From Gnomoniopsis sp. IMI 355080 (lineage: Eukaryota > Ascomycota > Sordariomycetes > Diaporthales > Gnomoniaceae), in NCBI GenBank assembly GCA_027946555.1, contig JAPEVC010000047.1, forward strand, positions 62,001 through 126,000: 64,000 bases of DNA, written 5' to 3'. The position numbers were made by a program, and so were the translations under genes. This document shows positions 1 through 10,969 of this stretch, in pieces. The notes under the pieces were generated by a model. It was not told where the DNA came from, did no database searches, and saw only the letters and a list, made by a program, of their open reading frames with translations. Each line of letters begins with the position of its first letter. The stretch's first letter is position 1.

Positions 1-301
1 TGACCACTTTGGTCAGGTAAATTTCTCCTTAGGACCCTGGCGATAACCTCACAAACTCAAGCTTCTTCTTAAAGGCTCCTTATTCCACAGGGTTAGGGTG
101 CTACTATAGCTCGGCGACCGATTGTAAAGCTTGTTAAGCGGCACAGCAAATCGTTGCCTAGCCAGGGTCAAGCCGTGGAGCATATACGTTTTTACATAGG
201 TACACACTACCTAAGCCGCCCTCCACGTCTCCACCAATTTCTACCTGGTGCCAGACTTTCCATTTCATTTTGACTGACTTGACGCGGACGCCACCGTAAC
301 C
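1..301. other. intergenic, upstream of first gene
   Basis: No gene seen. The segment should hold the promoter and 5' leader of the hydrolase that begins at 302. The start codon lies in a good fungal Kozak context (CGTAACCATGG). Confidence 0.6.
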
Positions 302-1108
302 ATGGCAATGGACTGGCAGGCCGAGGGACCAGCGATGCTCGAGGTGGTCCACCCCAAGCCAGGACAGCCTCATACCCACACAATCATATTTCTGCATGGC
401 CGAGGTGACACAGCCTCCGATTTCATGAAAGGCCTCACACACAATACCTGGGCTGACTCACAAGGCCGCAGCCCCATCGACATCTTTCCCACCTTCCGCT
501 GGGTCTTTCCCACCGCGGGCTTCAAACCTTGTGCGCGCCCGGACGGACCGCGGGTTATGTCTCAATGGTTCGACCTTTGGGATGCCGTGAGCTTGGAGCA
601 TGAGATGCTTATGCAACCCGGGTTGAAAAGTAGCGTGGAAAGAATCAGGGCATTGGTGGCGGACGAGGCTGCGAAGTTGGGCAGGCGGTGGGATAAGATC
701 GTTTTGATGGGCATCAGTCAGGGAGGCGCTACTAGTGTGCACACGATTCTGAATCTGGTATTTCCAGCGGGCTATATAGGCCCAAAAAGGCTGGGTGCGT
801 TCGTCGGAGTATCGTGCCGGCTGCCTTTTCCTGACAGAAATCTACAGGACACGAGGAAAATTCTCGGGCTACCTGGGGCCGAGCATGAGGGAGACGAGGT
901 GGTGGTCAATACGCCAGTATTGCTGGAGCACTGTATAGACGACCAGACGGTGCTGGTCGCGAGTGGAAAGCAGCTGCGAGATACGCTGCGGACGTTTGGG
1001 GCCAATGTGGAATGGAGGGAGTATCCAGAGGGGGGCCACTGGTTTAAGTCGCCCGAGGGCTTGCAAGATCTGAAGGCATTCTTAGAGAAAGTCCTGCCTA
1101 GGGACTGA
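302..1108 (+). CDS. acyl-protein thioesterase / carboxylesterase-like serine hydrolase
   Basis: Single-exon gene for a 268-residue alpha/beta hydrolase of the phospholipase/carboxylesterase (Abhydrolase_2) family. Members remove acyl groups from cysteine thioesters or hydrolyse small esters, usually in the cytosol. The sequence shows the oxyanion-region motif FLHGRGD (about residues 30-36), the nucleophile elbow GISQGG with Ser139, the acid in CIDDQ (Asp213 or 214) and the base in GGHWF (His246), in canonical order. There is no signal peptide or membrane segment. Length is slightly above the usual 220-240 because of extra residues near 45-60 and 175-200. The substrate cannot be told from sequence; many ascomycetes carry several such paralogs beside the true Apt1. 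The family call is firm, depalmitoylation is inference. Confidence 0.88.
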   Translation: MAMDWQAEGPAMLEVVHPKPGQPHTHTIIFLHGRGDTASDFMKGLTHNTWADSQGRSPIDIFPTFRWVFPTAGFKPCARPDGPRVMSQWFDLWDAVSLEHEMLMQPGLKSSVERIRALVADEAAKLGRRWDKIVLMGISQGGATSVHTILNLVFPAGYIGPKRLGAFVGVSCRLPFPDRNLQDTRKILGLPGAEHEGDEVVVNTPVLLEHCIDDQTVLVASGKQLRDTLRTFGANVEWREYPEGGHWFKSPEGLQDLKAFLEKVLPRD

Positions 1109-1668
1109 AAGAAATAGAAGCACAAACCATATGTTATTCCTGAGACACTCTGCTAGCCTTTGTCCGCTTATGAGTACTAGATATGAAGGGGTGTCAAGCA
1201 AGGGGGCTGTTGGAAGCTGGAAAGCTCCCAAAGATGCTGCAATGGCAAGGGTTAGTTGACTGGGGAGCTCATCCAGAACCTACAGCCCATACTTTCCGGG
1301 AACAATATTGAATTCACACCTGTTGTTAATGGAAAGTGCCATGAAGCACGACACTCGTACCTTACTCCCATTGCTGCTTATTTTGCTCTACCCAAACCGG
1401 CATGTTTATCTGACATCTAATATGCTGAACCTTGGTCTCGATTTTTTTTTTTATTGATGGCCAAGATTAGATCTGGTCGTCAGAGAGTATGCCAAATACA
1501 TTTCACTTCATTGTCTGCATTACGAGATCATTAACGCTGCCTCTCAAAAAGTTCTGTGCTGAAAGCCTTCGACCGAGCCCCCGCGTCTGCTTTTTGGTTG
1601 ATAATAGCTATCACACGCCTACACTCACTCATCAGTCGCCCAATCACTACCAAACTTGAGCCAGCTGA
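1109..1668. other. intergenic
   Basis: No gene recognised. Contains a poly-T run at 1442-1452 typical of fungal UTR or promoter DNA. Confidence 0.5.
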
Positions 1669-2646
1669 ATGTCATTCAAGGCTTGGCCTCCCTACATGCA
1701 AAGCGCGCAGCAGACAAGCCAACGATCTCGAGACGTTGTAAAGGAAGCGGAGGGACAGGACACTGGGAGAGTGTTAGCAAGGCCAAATTCAAACATGGAA
1801 GCCACGGCGAGCATAGCCGTATGTATTGAAAGTCTACATCATACATTGACTCACAAACTAATTGATATTGTCATCAAGCCTCGAAACTTTCTGAATCTTC
1901 CTGTCGAGATTCGGTTCATGATTTACCGAAGAGCTTTGGTCAGTCCGCGAAGACGGTTTTTGATCGAACCAGAGCCTGGCTTGACCAGGACGAATAGGCT
2001 TATTCGTCAGGAGACAGTACCTATTTACTACGGCGAGAACTGTTTCAAGGTTGTCCAATCTTGTGACCCATACCGCCCAAATCCGATAGTCGCAAACCGC
2101 AGCCTGGAGTGTGTCTACATCACCCCTCGGTTGAAGCCAGACAACGGGCCTGGCACGAGCGCTTTAAGATTTATCAATGACATTGTCATTGATGTCCGAC
2201 AATATTACTGGTTGCCGTGCCCTCAACTTCCGAGTCCTAATCCTCGGACCCATTTGCGCTACTTCCATATCACTTGGCGCGTCTTTATGACCTCTGCAGA
2301 CCATTCCGAGCCAATGCCAGCGCCAGCACCGAATCTTCACCTCTGGTACAGGATACAAAGTCTCGACTGGAGTGATACGGCTGCGACTCTTGCTGCGTGT
2401 ATCACTGCATGCAACGAAGTAAAGAACGATGTCACTCATGCTCACTTCATCCCATGGCGTCCATTGTTTGATCGACACCGCGCAGGCTATCACTACAACA
2501 TCTTCGATGTCTTGGACTCTTGCACTAATAAGACGTGGCTGATGTTGGCTGCATTGGTTCGAGAATGCCCCCGGGCGACTGGGGCGGTGTTCATGTACGT
2601 GAGGATAATGTACGACCTCAAATTACGGGCTGCAGAATGGAATTGA
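1669..2646 (+). CDS. hypothetical 2EXR/F-box-like domain protein
   Basis: Single-exon frame of 325 codons. Residues about 70-130 match the fungal 2EXR/F-box-like pattern: FLNLPVEIRFMIYRRAL, then LTRTNRLIRQETVPIYYGEN. Such proteins form large, poorly characterised families in Pezizomycotina. The rest has no catalytic motif, signal peptide or membrane segment that I recognise. The first ATG (1669) gives a polar N-terminus of low conservation; the in-frame ATG at 1795 (residue 43) is an equally possible start. The gene is free-standing, 560 bp after the hydrolase. Function unknown. Confidence 0.65.
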   Translation: MSFKAWPPYMQSAQQTSQRSRDVVKEAEGQDTGRVLARPNSNMEATASIAVCIESLHHTLTHKLIDIVIKPRNFLNLPVEIRFMIYRRALVSPRRRFLIEPEPGLTRTNRLIRQETVPIYYGENCFKVVQSCDPYRPNPIVANRSLECVYITPRLKPDNGPGTSALRFINDIVIDVRQYYWLPCPQLPSPNPRTHLRYFHITWRVFMTSADHSEPMPAPAPNLHLWYRIQSLDWSDTAATLAACITACNEVKNDVTHAHFIPWRPLFDRHRAGYHYNIFDVLDSCTNKTWLMLAALVRECPRATGAVFMYVRIMYDLKLRAAEWN

Positions 2647-4172
2647 ATGCGCATGGCTACAGGTCGGGCAGGGGTGCAATGACGATATATTTTTTGGAAC
2701 TGCTACTCCAATAGAGATATGAACGTCGTTATTATTAAAATGTCCCGGTGATCGTCCAGTGTTCAGTTTCCACACGTGGATACTTCGATGTTCTACTGTG
2801 AACTGCCTGTATTCAAGGTGGGTGGCTCACAAGCAAACGTACTCCGGTGATGACTCAACCGACTATGTGGACCTCGGGAAACCACCTTTGCGGACTTCTT
2901 GTGTTGGAATACATACCTCCCGGAGTCCAGCATCATACTTCCCGTGTCCGCATTAACAAGTAAGTTCCGCCCATTGCAAATACAGGCCACCCCACAGATA
3001 GCAGTCAGCATAGTCAAGTGGCTTCTCGATTCAAACTCTTCTAGTCCAGGGGAAGGAAATTGAAAGTCATAATGAGAGTCTAAGAGTCTTCTGCGCTGAG
3101 TTGTGTCAGGATGCCTTGTCGCGTTCCGTGCGGAGCTATTGTAGTTCATTTTTTTGGAACCGAATGGCAATCTGCTATCTGAACTCAAAAGCCAGGGAAT
3201 CTGGGTCAGACGGCAGATCCACAGTATCGTCTGCAGCAGGACGGCCAGGCTAATGGATCAACACCAAGCGACGTCTTGATTTGTTTGACTAGCTAGGATG
3301 TGCCAATCCGCTGCACAAGGAGGGGTGGGGATCGACGGGACGAGAAAGCATCGTTGGGCTTGTGTGGAGAACCAACTTGGCAGCCTTTGGCAGCACAGAG
3401 GCATTCATTACCTGGGAGTATACTGTGGGCATAAGATACTAAGTCAATACGTAAATAGCAAGTATTCGGCTGTTAGGTGTAGAGAGACCTTGGAGCTAGG
3501 GACAAAATGTCAACCGGAGGCAAGGACAGAGAGGATGACATTTTCGCGGGTCTTGTATTTTGGCTTTGGCGCTGACAGGTACGAAAATGACTCAAACAGC
3601 TTCTCAGCTGCAGGAAACAGGAATTCAAAAAGTCGTTCTGCTTGCTGGCACTTCCAATGGCCGAGTCTGTGTCTGCTTTGAGGCCTTCTCACTGGAAGTA
3701 TATTTGCCACTAGCTGCCTACTTAGCAGAACAACATTTAAGCTCCTAGCTGTCTATTGGCAAAGCGTGAGCATGCATGGCCCATGGAAAGGTGTGTTTTG
3801 CGGTAATCCTTTTCCCTGAGGTGGGATCTTACCGTGCACACGTTGTCAATTTAAGCTTTGGCCAGGCCGCCTGAATAAACATTTTAGCTTATTTGACTAG
3901 CCCGACTCTAAACCGTCTCGAGTCAACGGTCCTGTTAGAAGGAGTTGAGACGCCAGGCGAGCAGCGCCTAAAACGTGAAACCATCCGTGTTGCAACGTGA
4001 TAATGTGGCACCGTCCGACACAATGCCCCCTGGTTTAACGGGGGCCCTTACCTCGACGAATGGTTTCTTCAATCTGAACACATAATCGTTGCAGTGCAAC
4101 TAGAATGCACTCATTTGTTCTAGAAATTTGCAAGACGATTTCTTTAATGTCCTGCGTCGTCCCATCACGACC
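2647..4172. other. intergenic, no gene recognised
   Basis: About 1.5 kb between two same-strand genes. Several open frames of 60-130 codons occur on both strands, but none has a recognisable domain, codon pattern or splice structure. The last few hundred bases should carry the promoter of the glycosyltransferase-like gene. Confidence 0.5.
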
Positions 4173-5561
4173 ATGATTCCCGAAGGCCGCCCGTGGGTGG
4201 TGGTTGGCCTGGCTGCCGCGCTCGTTGTGATATGGATCTTCGGCTTCGGCATCCACGATGAAGTCGAGACGCTCATCTACGGGCAATCGCCAAGTCAATA
4301 CGCCGAGAGCGTGTTTCTCGAAAAGGCCATGCAGGTGGAGTTCCCAAGCCCTATCGACTATGCGTCCATTCGGGACGTGTGTGCGCGCAGCAACTTCCGA
4401 CCCGGGCTTTTGTTCACCTGCGATGGGCAACACGGCGGTATTGGCATGGTGCGCAACCAGATTTTGAAGTGTGTCCGGTATGCGATCCACGGCGGGGGTG
4501 CGGTGGTCATCCCGACGATGGCCAAGCGCAGTGCGGACGACTTGGCGGAGATCCTGACCTTTACGGAGCTACCTCTCGGTTATTTGATGGAAAGCAAGAC
4601 GTTTGTGAAGAATTTGTCGCAAGGATGCCCGCAGATGCGCATATACGAACGCGCAGAGGATTTCCCCAACTACAGCAATCGGACAGGCGAGCCATTGACA
4701 GTGGTCGGGTCGCAGTGGGAGCCGGACCATCAGCCAACGCCGGACAACACGCACACTGGTCTGCAATACCCAGGAGCGTGGCGATACCTCTTTGATCAGT
4801 GGCTCGACCAGAACAAACTTGACCCACAACCTTATGCGCCGGTGCATGTGAAGCTCGGACAGTCTTACCTCGAGTACCCGGTCCGCGACGACGGCAAGGC
4901 ATTTTCCCACGAGTTCGGCAAGATCCTGTCCTTTAGCAACGAAACACGTGCCTTGGCTGCCAAGGTCCTCTTTGAGATGAAAAAGCGGTACGTGCCGAGA
5001 ATCGATCCCACCAAGTTCATCAACGAAAACGCCTTTTACGGTGCCCATCTTAGGCTGGAAGAAGATGCGCTGTGGGCCTGGAATCCGGAACAGTGGCGCT
5101 TCTCACGGATGAAGGATCAGTTCGAAGAGCACTTCCGCTACCTGGAGCGCACCGGTCTCGACGTCATCTACGTCGCCTCGGGCAACCAGACGGTGACGGA
5201 CATGTTTGCGGAGCAATGGAACGCGCGGGTGGCAGCCAATCCAAGTCTGAAGAGGGGCAACGTGACGGTCGTCACCAAGTACGACCTGCTCCAAGAGCCC
5301 GACCGGTCACGGCTCCACAACATGACGTTCGACCAGCAGGCCCTGGTGGACTTTGTGATGTTGTCCAAAGCGAGCGCGTTCATGGGCGTGGCGCACTCGA
5401 GTTACTCATGGAACATTGCGCTGCGGAGGCATGAGATGAGCAAGTACGAAAAGTTTGGCAACAATGGCTCGGATCTTCTCAATGATGAGTATAGTATCAT
5501 CATGGGGATGGAGGCCGATTATCCCTACGTGGATCCTTTCATGACTGCTTTGTGGCCGTAG
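4173..5561 (+). CDS. GDP-fucose protein O-fucosyltransferase-like type II membrane protein
   Basis: Intronless gene; 462 residues from the first ATG (context CGACCATGA). The open frame runs upstream but without an ATG. One hydrophobic segment near the N-terminus (about residues 8-26) would anchor a type II Golgi or ER enzyme with a lumenal catalytic domain. The body follows the fungal O-FucT-like pattern: a donor-site region near residues 88-110 (FTCDGQHGGIGMVRNQ) and a basic H-L-R motif followed by acidic residues (GAHLRLEED, about 290-298). A conserved-looking C-terminal block lies around MGVAHSSYSWNIALRR. GDP-fucose transfer is a family expectation, not shown; fungal members are biochemically poorly known. 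Confidence 0.75.
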   Translation: MIPEGRPWVVVGLAAALVVIWIFGFGIHDEVETLIYGQSPSQYAESVFLEKAMQVEFPSPIDYASIRDVCARSNFRPGLLFTCDGQHGGIGMVRNQILKCVRYAIHGGGAVVIPTMAKRSADDLAEILTFTELPLGYLMESKTFVKNLSQGCPQMRIYERAEDFPNYSNRTGEPLTVVGSQWEPDHQPTPDNTHTGLQYPGAWRYLFDQWLDQNKLDPQPYAPVHVKLGQSYLEYPVRDDGKAFSHEFGKILSFSNETRALAAKVLFEMKKRYVPRIDPTKFINENAFYGAHLRLEEDALWAWNPEQWRFSRMKDQFEEHFRYLERTGLDVIYVASGNQTVTDMFAEQWNARVAANPSLKRGNVTVVTKYDLLQEPDRSRLHNMTFDQQALVDFVMLSKASAFMGVAHSSYSWNIALRRHEMSKYEKFGNNGSDLLNDEYSIIMGMEADYPYVDPFMTALWP

Positions 5562-6713
5562 ATGGTCACATCAGTCAGAGGGAATTGAACCTTTTCAAGG
5601 ACAGGACTCGGTCCCCACGGGCCAGTTTGGCAATTGAAGCCAGTCGAGTTGACGCATCTGCGGACGGATTTCGGGAGGAGGCCGATATTACCGGCACCCG
5701 AACCTAGCTGCGCAAGAAGTCTGTCCGTCGGCCGTTATACCAAAGAGTTGCGGCTCAGTGTACCTACCTACGCCTTTGGGCTATCATGAATTTTGTCTTG
5801 ATGTGACAATCTGCCCAGGAAGGGTGAAAACCCTCTCATCATGGCGATGTGGTGAAGTCGCCAGAAGTTCGCGACCTATGTAAACTAATATAAACAAGAT
5901 TTACTGATTCCTGCCTGTCTCGACGGGACGAGATTGCGAGTGACGTGATGTAAACGACCGTGGGTATTGTAGTCTTGATGGTAAGAATGTTGAAGGGAGA
6001 GATTTGGATGTCTGGTTTGGTGAAGGATTCGTGTCAAGAGAATGGGCGATCGTAGGGCTCAGCCAGGACGGTGGTACAAAGGCATCGAGTGCGACGCGTG
6101 GTACTGCGTGAGTACAGCATCCGAGACTTCCTACAGCAACTCATATGTGATGACTGAACACGCGCGCAGATAAGATATGCGAGAAAAACACTCCGATTAC
6201 CGAGGAGCTGTATGTCGGGACTTGTGCATCAAATGGATCAGTCATAAAGAAAAGATGCACCCTATCTCCGGCCACAACTTCAAATTGTTGGAAGGAGACA
6301 TATCTGAAGCAATCGTTTTGATATAATTTACAAGGCTAATGAGGAAGTCGAGGGGCTGAGTGAATAAGCTGTGAAATACCTGTAGGACTTTAATTTCGTC
6401 GAGGCGCTTTTTCAGTCCGGATCAGATGGTAAGCTACTATGTACGGAATACTGTACAGTCCTGACAGTCTATACTTCGGTACCAAATGCATGTGGGGGAA
6501 CAGGGATGTAAGCAGTATGCATTGCCTGGGAAGACCCCTGCTACCGGGGAGTAATCAGGCCGTCGAGGCATGTTGATTGTCATAATCTCGACAGGAGCAT
6601 CGTCTATATATTGTTCTTCAAGTAAGACGCATGATAATCCGGAGACGAAATACAATTCAAGGAGAGACGAGTATTTGGAGCCATCATACTTATTGAAGAA
6701 TATTGCTTCCACC
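5562..6713. other. intergenic
   Basis: No gene recognised in 1.15 kb. The 3' part is the presumed promoter of the aminopeptidase gene. Confidence 0.5.
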
Positions 6714-8161
6714 ATGCGCTCCGCCGTGTCAGCCACTCTTCTGCTTCTGAGCTTGTCGCAGCAGGTGGTGAGCTCGCCCCATCCCGTGGGACAAGCCGTC
6801 CTTGCGCCGCCAGCCACCGACGAGGCCCTCTCAACTTTCCCCACTGCCCACAGCGAGCATGTCATCGACGGTTCTATACTTGCTGCCCTGAGGGCGCACT
6901 CCGACCCAGTCGATGCCCTCCTCTCCCTCCAGCCCGAGCTGGCCGAGCAGCTTGCTGAACGCCGCCTCATACATGTCTTCGGCGAGGCAGAGTCGCAATG
7001 GATGACAGAAGGAGATAAGCTGCGTCTGCGGCGACAAGGCAGGAAGTTCAGGGACATTACAGACCATCAGGAACTATACACCGGCTCTGTCAATGCCCAG
7101 GCCGGGAAAGCTAGTATGCCACAGCACCTTTGTCCCCCGAGCGCCCGTCGATGCTAACCCAGAGACACCACAGACCTTCCCAAGCTTACGCACCAAAACC
7201 TGATCAAGCCTCTCTTCCCCAAAGTCTCCACCAAGCGTATGCACGATGTCCTCACACATCTTACCTCCTTCTACAACCGATACTTTGCCGGCCCCACGGG
7301 CGAAGAGTCCTCTGTCTGGCTGCACGACCAGGTCGCCAGCATCATCGCCGAAGCGCCCTACCATACCCACATTTCCCTCGAGTACTTCACCCACCGTTTC
7401 CCACAGAGCTCCATCATTGCGCGATTCGAGCCCAAGATCCGCGACTTCTCTAAGCCGCTGACCATCATCGGGGCGCACCAGGACTCGGCAAATTACCTGT
7501 TCCCTCTGCTACCCGCGCCTGGCGCCGACGACGATGGATCAGGCACTGTGAGCATCCTAGAGGCTTTCCGAGTGCTGGCGCAGAGCGGTTTCATACCAAA
7601 AGAGGGCCCTGTCGAGTTTCACTGGTACGCTGCTGAGGAGGGCGGCTTATTGGGCAGTCAGGACATTGCGGCGTACAAGAAGGCGGAGGGCGCGAACATT
7701 GGTGCCATGATGGAGTTCGACATGACCGCGTTCATTGCCAAGAACGCCACCGAGAGTATCGGCTTCATCAAGACCGACGCCGACGCTCCCTTGACCAAGT
7801 GGGCGGTGGACCTGAGCACCGAGTACATTTCCATCCCGACGAGTGTCTATGCGCTGTCCCCTGGCGCTGGGTCAGACTACATGAGCTACACCAAGGCGGG
7901 CTTCCCTGCAACGTTCGCTGCGGAGGGCAATCCCGTGGCCGGCGGCTTTCCAGGCGAGTTCGATCCGTACGTCCACGGCGTCAAGGATAGGATGGATGTA
8001 GATGACGAGACCGGCTATTTCTCGATTGATGTAAGTCCACTTGGGGATTACTGAGTCCAGAATCATTACTGACATAGTGGATGTAGCATATGGCAAGATT
8101 CTCGGAGTTGGCAATTGCTTTTGCTGTCGAGCAGGCTGGATGGGATAACTCCTGGAGATAA
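6714..8161 (+). CDS. LAP1: secreted leucine aminopeptidase, MEROPS M28E (LAP1 type)
   Basis: Three exons: 6714-7113, 7174-8030, 8087-8161 (443 residues). Intron 1 is GTATGC...CAG with branch TGCTAAC; intron 2 starts GTAAGT. The N-terminus is a signal peptide (about 20 residues) followed by a propeptide, so this is an extracellular di-zinc exopeptidase removing N-terminal residues from peptides. Zinc and catalytic residues appear in order: His235 (GAHQDS), the DDD cluster 252-254, Glu288/Glu289 (AEEGG), Asp316 (EFDMTAF) and His401 (VHGVKD). The loop that in Vibrio and Aspergillus enzymes carries a cysteine pair (CGYxCSDH-like) reads YALSPGAGSDYMSY here, so that disulfide is absent. LAP1 rather than LAP2 is likely because no PA domain is inserted. 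Confidence 0.9.
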
Positions 8162-8833
8162 TATCGAGACAAGTTGAGATAAATTTGACAACTTGAGGGA
8201 TTTTAATCGTTGCACTTTGACTTGAACCACGACGTTCCATTGTAGCTCATCTTACAAACGTTCTCAGAGCCAGGCGCGGAGTGAGGCTTCGCATAGGACA
8301 ACGGCAAAGAGTGTTTCGCTTACTCGCGCTCATGGTGCTCGGTCCTAAATAACCTTTCGTTGACTATCACAACAACCAGCCCACAGGCTCTATTATAACA
8401 CATGTTTGGGTTTACATCATCGCTGAGGCTTTCATACATCACCACTGAGGCTTTCTTGGGTCCGTAGCTATGATCCGTGTTACCACAATCGTTCCCGCGA
8501 TGCTGGTCTAACCCCCTGTACAGCTAATGATGAATCAGCCCTGACTACCAATTAATACTGAATCGAACCCATACTTACACATTCCTCCTTGCTTACGTGT
8601 GTGAAAGTTTGTCGACTTCAGGCTATAGACAAGAAGGCAACTTTCGCTGTAGTGCCAATCCAGTGGCCCCCATCCAGCTCGCTTAGATTGATCCTGCGAA
8701 GCAAGGTTTATAAACAGGGCATCGTAATCTTAGAAGGCTGAGCGTCCCACGATTTGTCCTCGCACTCAAGCATGCAACAGCAAAGCACGACTGTACATTT
8801 CACACAAAGATCACAATATATTAAGTCAACGTA
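8162..8833. other. intergenic
   Basis: No gene recognised; 3' region of the aminopeptidase and promoter of the cupin gene. Confidence 0.5.
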
Positions 8834-9639
8834 ATGAGTGGCCCTCAGATCGTAAAGAGCATCCCCATGGGCAAGGTATGTTTGGATCGTTTCCCGCTCT
8901 GTCAGCACGAAACCCCCCCCCCCCCCACCGCCCAAGCGCCGCTTACTAAAACCCAACGTATAGGGTGTCGTCCTCCGCCTCCTGCGAGAAGAATCACAAG
9001 ATGCGTCGTCCCCAGATCGCTGGCACACCGAGGTCACCGCTACCGGCGAAGGCGATATCATCTTCACGCCTCGACACTGGCACGCAAACCACTCGGAGAC
9101 CATCACCGTCCGCGAAGGCCGCATGGAGGCGATGCTGGACGGTGCCACGCGCATCTTGTCCGCGGGTGAGAGCATTCACATCCCCAAATACGCGGTGCAT
9201 GAGTTTCATAGCTTTCAAGGGGAGCGGGCCGTCGTGACGGAGGAGGCGGATCCGCCGGGGGATTACAAGGCTGCGTGCGTTTGCTCTTTTTTCCCTCACG
9301 CACCCCCCACCTACCCCCCTGTTGACAATCTGACACGCTTCCATGCAAGGCGGGCTGACACGGTGTGTGTGTGTTGTGTGGTGGAATAGGTTTTTCAACG
9401 ATCTCTTGACTGAGGGGTACCCTGCACCGTTCTGGCATGCGATGCGGACGTTTATTGATGGGGATGCGTATCCGGCGCTGGGACTATATTTCAGGTTCTT
9501 CGATGTGGCAGTAAGTGCGCTGGCCCATTGTAGAGACTATTTGACTCCCTTTAGTAGCTAATTTGGCTATATCTAGTTCGTCACGATATTTGGAGGCATC
9601 GCAAAAGTGTTCATGCCGCCGAAACCAAAGCTGGAGTGA
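8834..9639 (+). CDS. small cupin-domain protein
   Basis: Four exons: 8834-8875, 8964-9274, 9390-9510, 9577-9639 (178 residues). All junctions keep frame; donors are GTATGT, GTGCGT and GTAAGT, each acceptor ends TAG. The middle (about residues 35-110) is a single cupin barrel: HWHANHSETITVREGRM is motif 1-like with metal-type histidines and glutamate, and IHIPKYAVHEFHSF is motif 2-like with a further histidine. A roughly 60-residue C-terminal tail rich in aromatics (GYPAPFWHAMRTF, ALGLYFRFFD) follows. No signal peptide. It may be a metal-dependent small-molecule enzyme or a binding protein; function unknown. It is convergent with the hydrolase at 9899-10969. Confidence 0.75.
8913..8926 (+). 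repeat. poly-C tract in intron
   Basis: Fourteen consecutive C inside intron 1 of the cupin gene, upstream of the branch-site-like TTACTAA. Length is likely to vary between isolates or sequencing runs. Confidence 0.85.
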
Positions 9640-9898
9640 TGGATTACGCAGTCTTGTGATCTATCCCAGCTCTGCCTTTGCCAGCTCCCTCTCACCATCT
9701 GTCTGGCGTCTACTTGAAAGATGAACGTGCCTGCTCCTGACGAGATTGCCGACCGAGTGAGACTTCTCTCTCTCACACACACAAAAACAGTGATGCTGCA
9801 TTTCTCTCCACATTTGCTGCCAGATAGAGGGTGTCGATTGTGCAGATTGATCAGAAGTCCGGAGCTTTCGGTGTAGATACATATGTGACTTGGTGACC

Positions 9899-10969
9899 TT
9901 ACACCTTTGACACGAACGGCGTCTTCCAATACCCAGGATAGTATGTCGGAAGCTTCGTCGCAATCCACCTGACAATAGCCGCGTTGGTCTGATCCGGCTT
10001 CTCCTGGCCCACCCAATGACCGGTTTCGAGAGTAACCTCCGTAAGATCCTTACAATACTCCCGCATGGGATCCGCCAGATTCGACAGCGTAGTATCACAC
10101 ACACCATCCCACTTGGCGTGAATGAACAGCGTAGGGTAGCTCAACCGGCCTCCGTTCGGCGCAGTCCGTGCATACTTCTTGTTGGCCTCGTGGTTCAGAT
10201 AGTACGCATTGGGGCCGTCAAACCCGTTCTTCTCGAACTCGGCCACCATCCGGTCAAAGGCCGGCTTGTCGTGCTCGTAGAGAGAGCCCGCAAACGGCAC
10301 GTCCGGCGCAGCCGCAGCACCACCCCACCAACCGCCACCCTTGCGAATGTGCGCCGTCCGACTCGGCTTCCCGTACGTCTCCGGTCCGGCGGGGCGGTAC
10401 AGCGCCTTGATCGTACCAGCCACGTTGGCGCCCAGCTGCGCCGCGCTGGCCTCGGGCTGCTCGACGTGGTAGGCCTGGTAGTCCCACTGCGCCAAAGGAA
10501 ACTCCTTCTCTGGGTAAATGTCCCGATTCGACAAGGCGACCTCGCCCTCCAGGCCATTCTCGATCATCCGGTACGGCACGGCAATGAACGCCGCAGCGAC
10601 ACAGTTTTGCGGCCGCTGCGCCGCAAACGCCGAAACCAAGCCGGAGCCCCAGTCATGGCCGATCCAGACGGCCTTGTCGCGGCCGAGGTGGACGAGCAGC
10701 GCGAGCAGATCGCTTACGTGGTGCTCGAGGGCATACTCGCTGGGGTCCTTGGGGACGCTTGAGCGGCCGTACCCGCGCGTGTCGGGCGCGACGGTGCGGA
10801 AACCAAGGGCGGCGAGGGCGAGGAGCTGCGGCTTCCAGATCTCGCCGTTGGAGGGCCAGCCGTGGACAAATATCACGAGAGGGCCCTGGGCTGGGCCGGC
10901 TGACCAGTAGAAGGTGGTTTTGTCACCGCTGTGGGTAAAAGTGTTTTCGCTGAGAGTGGGAGAAGCCAT
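9899..10969 (-). CDS. alpha/beta hydrolase, epoxide hydrolase-like
   Basis: Single-exon gene of 356 residues from the ATG at 10969 (context ATCAACATGG); the open frame extends upstream only through non-ATG codons. It shows the soluble epoxide hydrolase layout: oxyanion motif HGWP (residues 36-39), nucleophile motif GHDWGS with Asp106 instead of Ser (shared with epoxide hydrolases and haloalkane dehalogenases), a cap region with tyrosines, and the C-terminal base in ETGHWVGQEKP. No signal peptide. Likely hydrates epoxides in detoxification or secondary metabolism; the substrate is unknown. Fluoroacetate or haloalkane dehalogenase activity is a less likely alternative given the cap tyrosines. 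Confidence 0.85.
   Translation of the reverse strand: MASPTLSENTFTHSGDKTTFYWSAGPAQGPLVIFVHGWPSNGEIWKPQLLALAALGFRTVAPDTRGYGRSSVPKDPSEYALEHHVSDLLALLVHLGRDKAVWIGHDWGSGLVSAFAAQRPQNCVAAAFIAVPYRMIENGLEGEVALSNRDIYPEKEFPLAQWDYQAYHVEQPEASAAQLGANVAGTIKALYRPAGPETYGKPSRTAHIRKGGGWWGGAAAAPDVPFAGSLYEHDKPAFDRMVAEFEKNGFDGPNAYYLNHEANKKYARTAPNGGRLSYPTLFIHAKWDGVCDTTLSNLADPMREYCKDLTEVTLETGHWVGQEKPDQTNAAIVRWIATKLPTYYPGYWKTPFVSKV

Noticed and set aside
2793..3681. Opposed frames of 131 and 127 codons
   Set aside because: No domain, unusual composition, no intron or start context support.
10016..10762. 248-codon plus-strand open frame
   Set aside because: It lies wholly antisense to the epoxide hydrolase-like gene, whose motifs are intact; its product has no domain and is Arg/Val-rich, as expected of a shadow frame.
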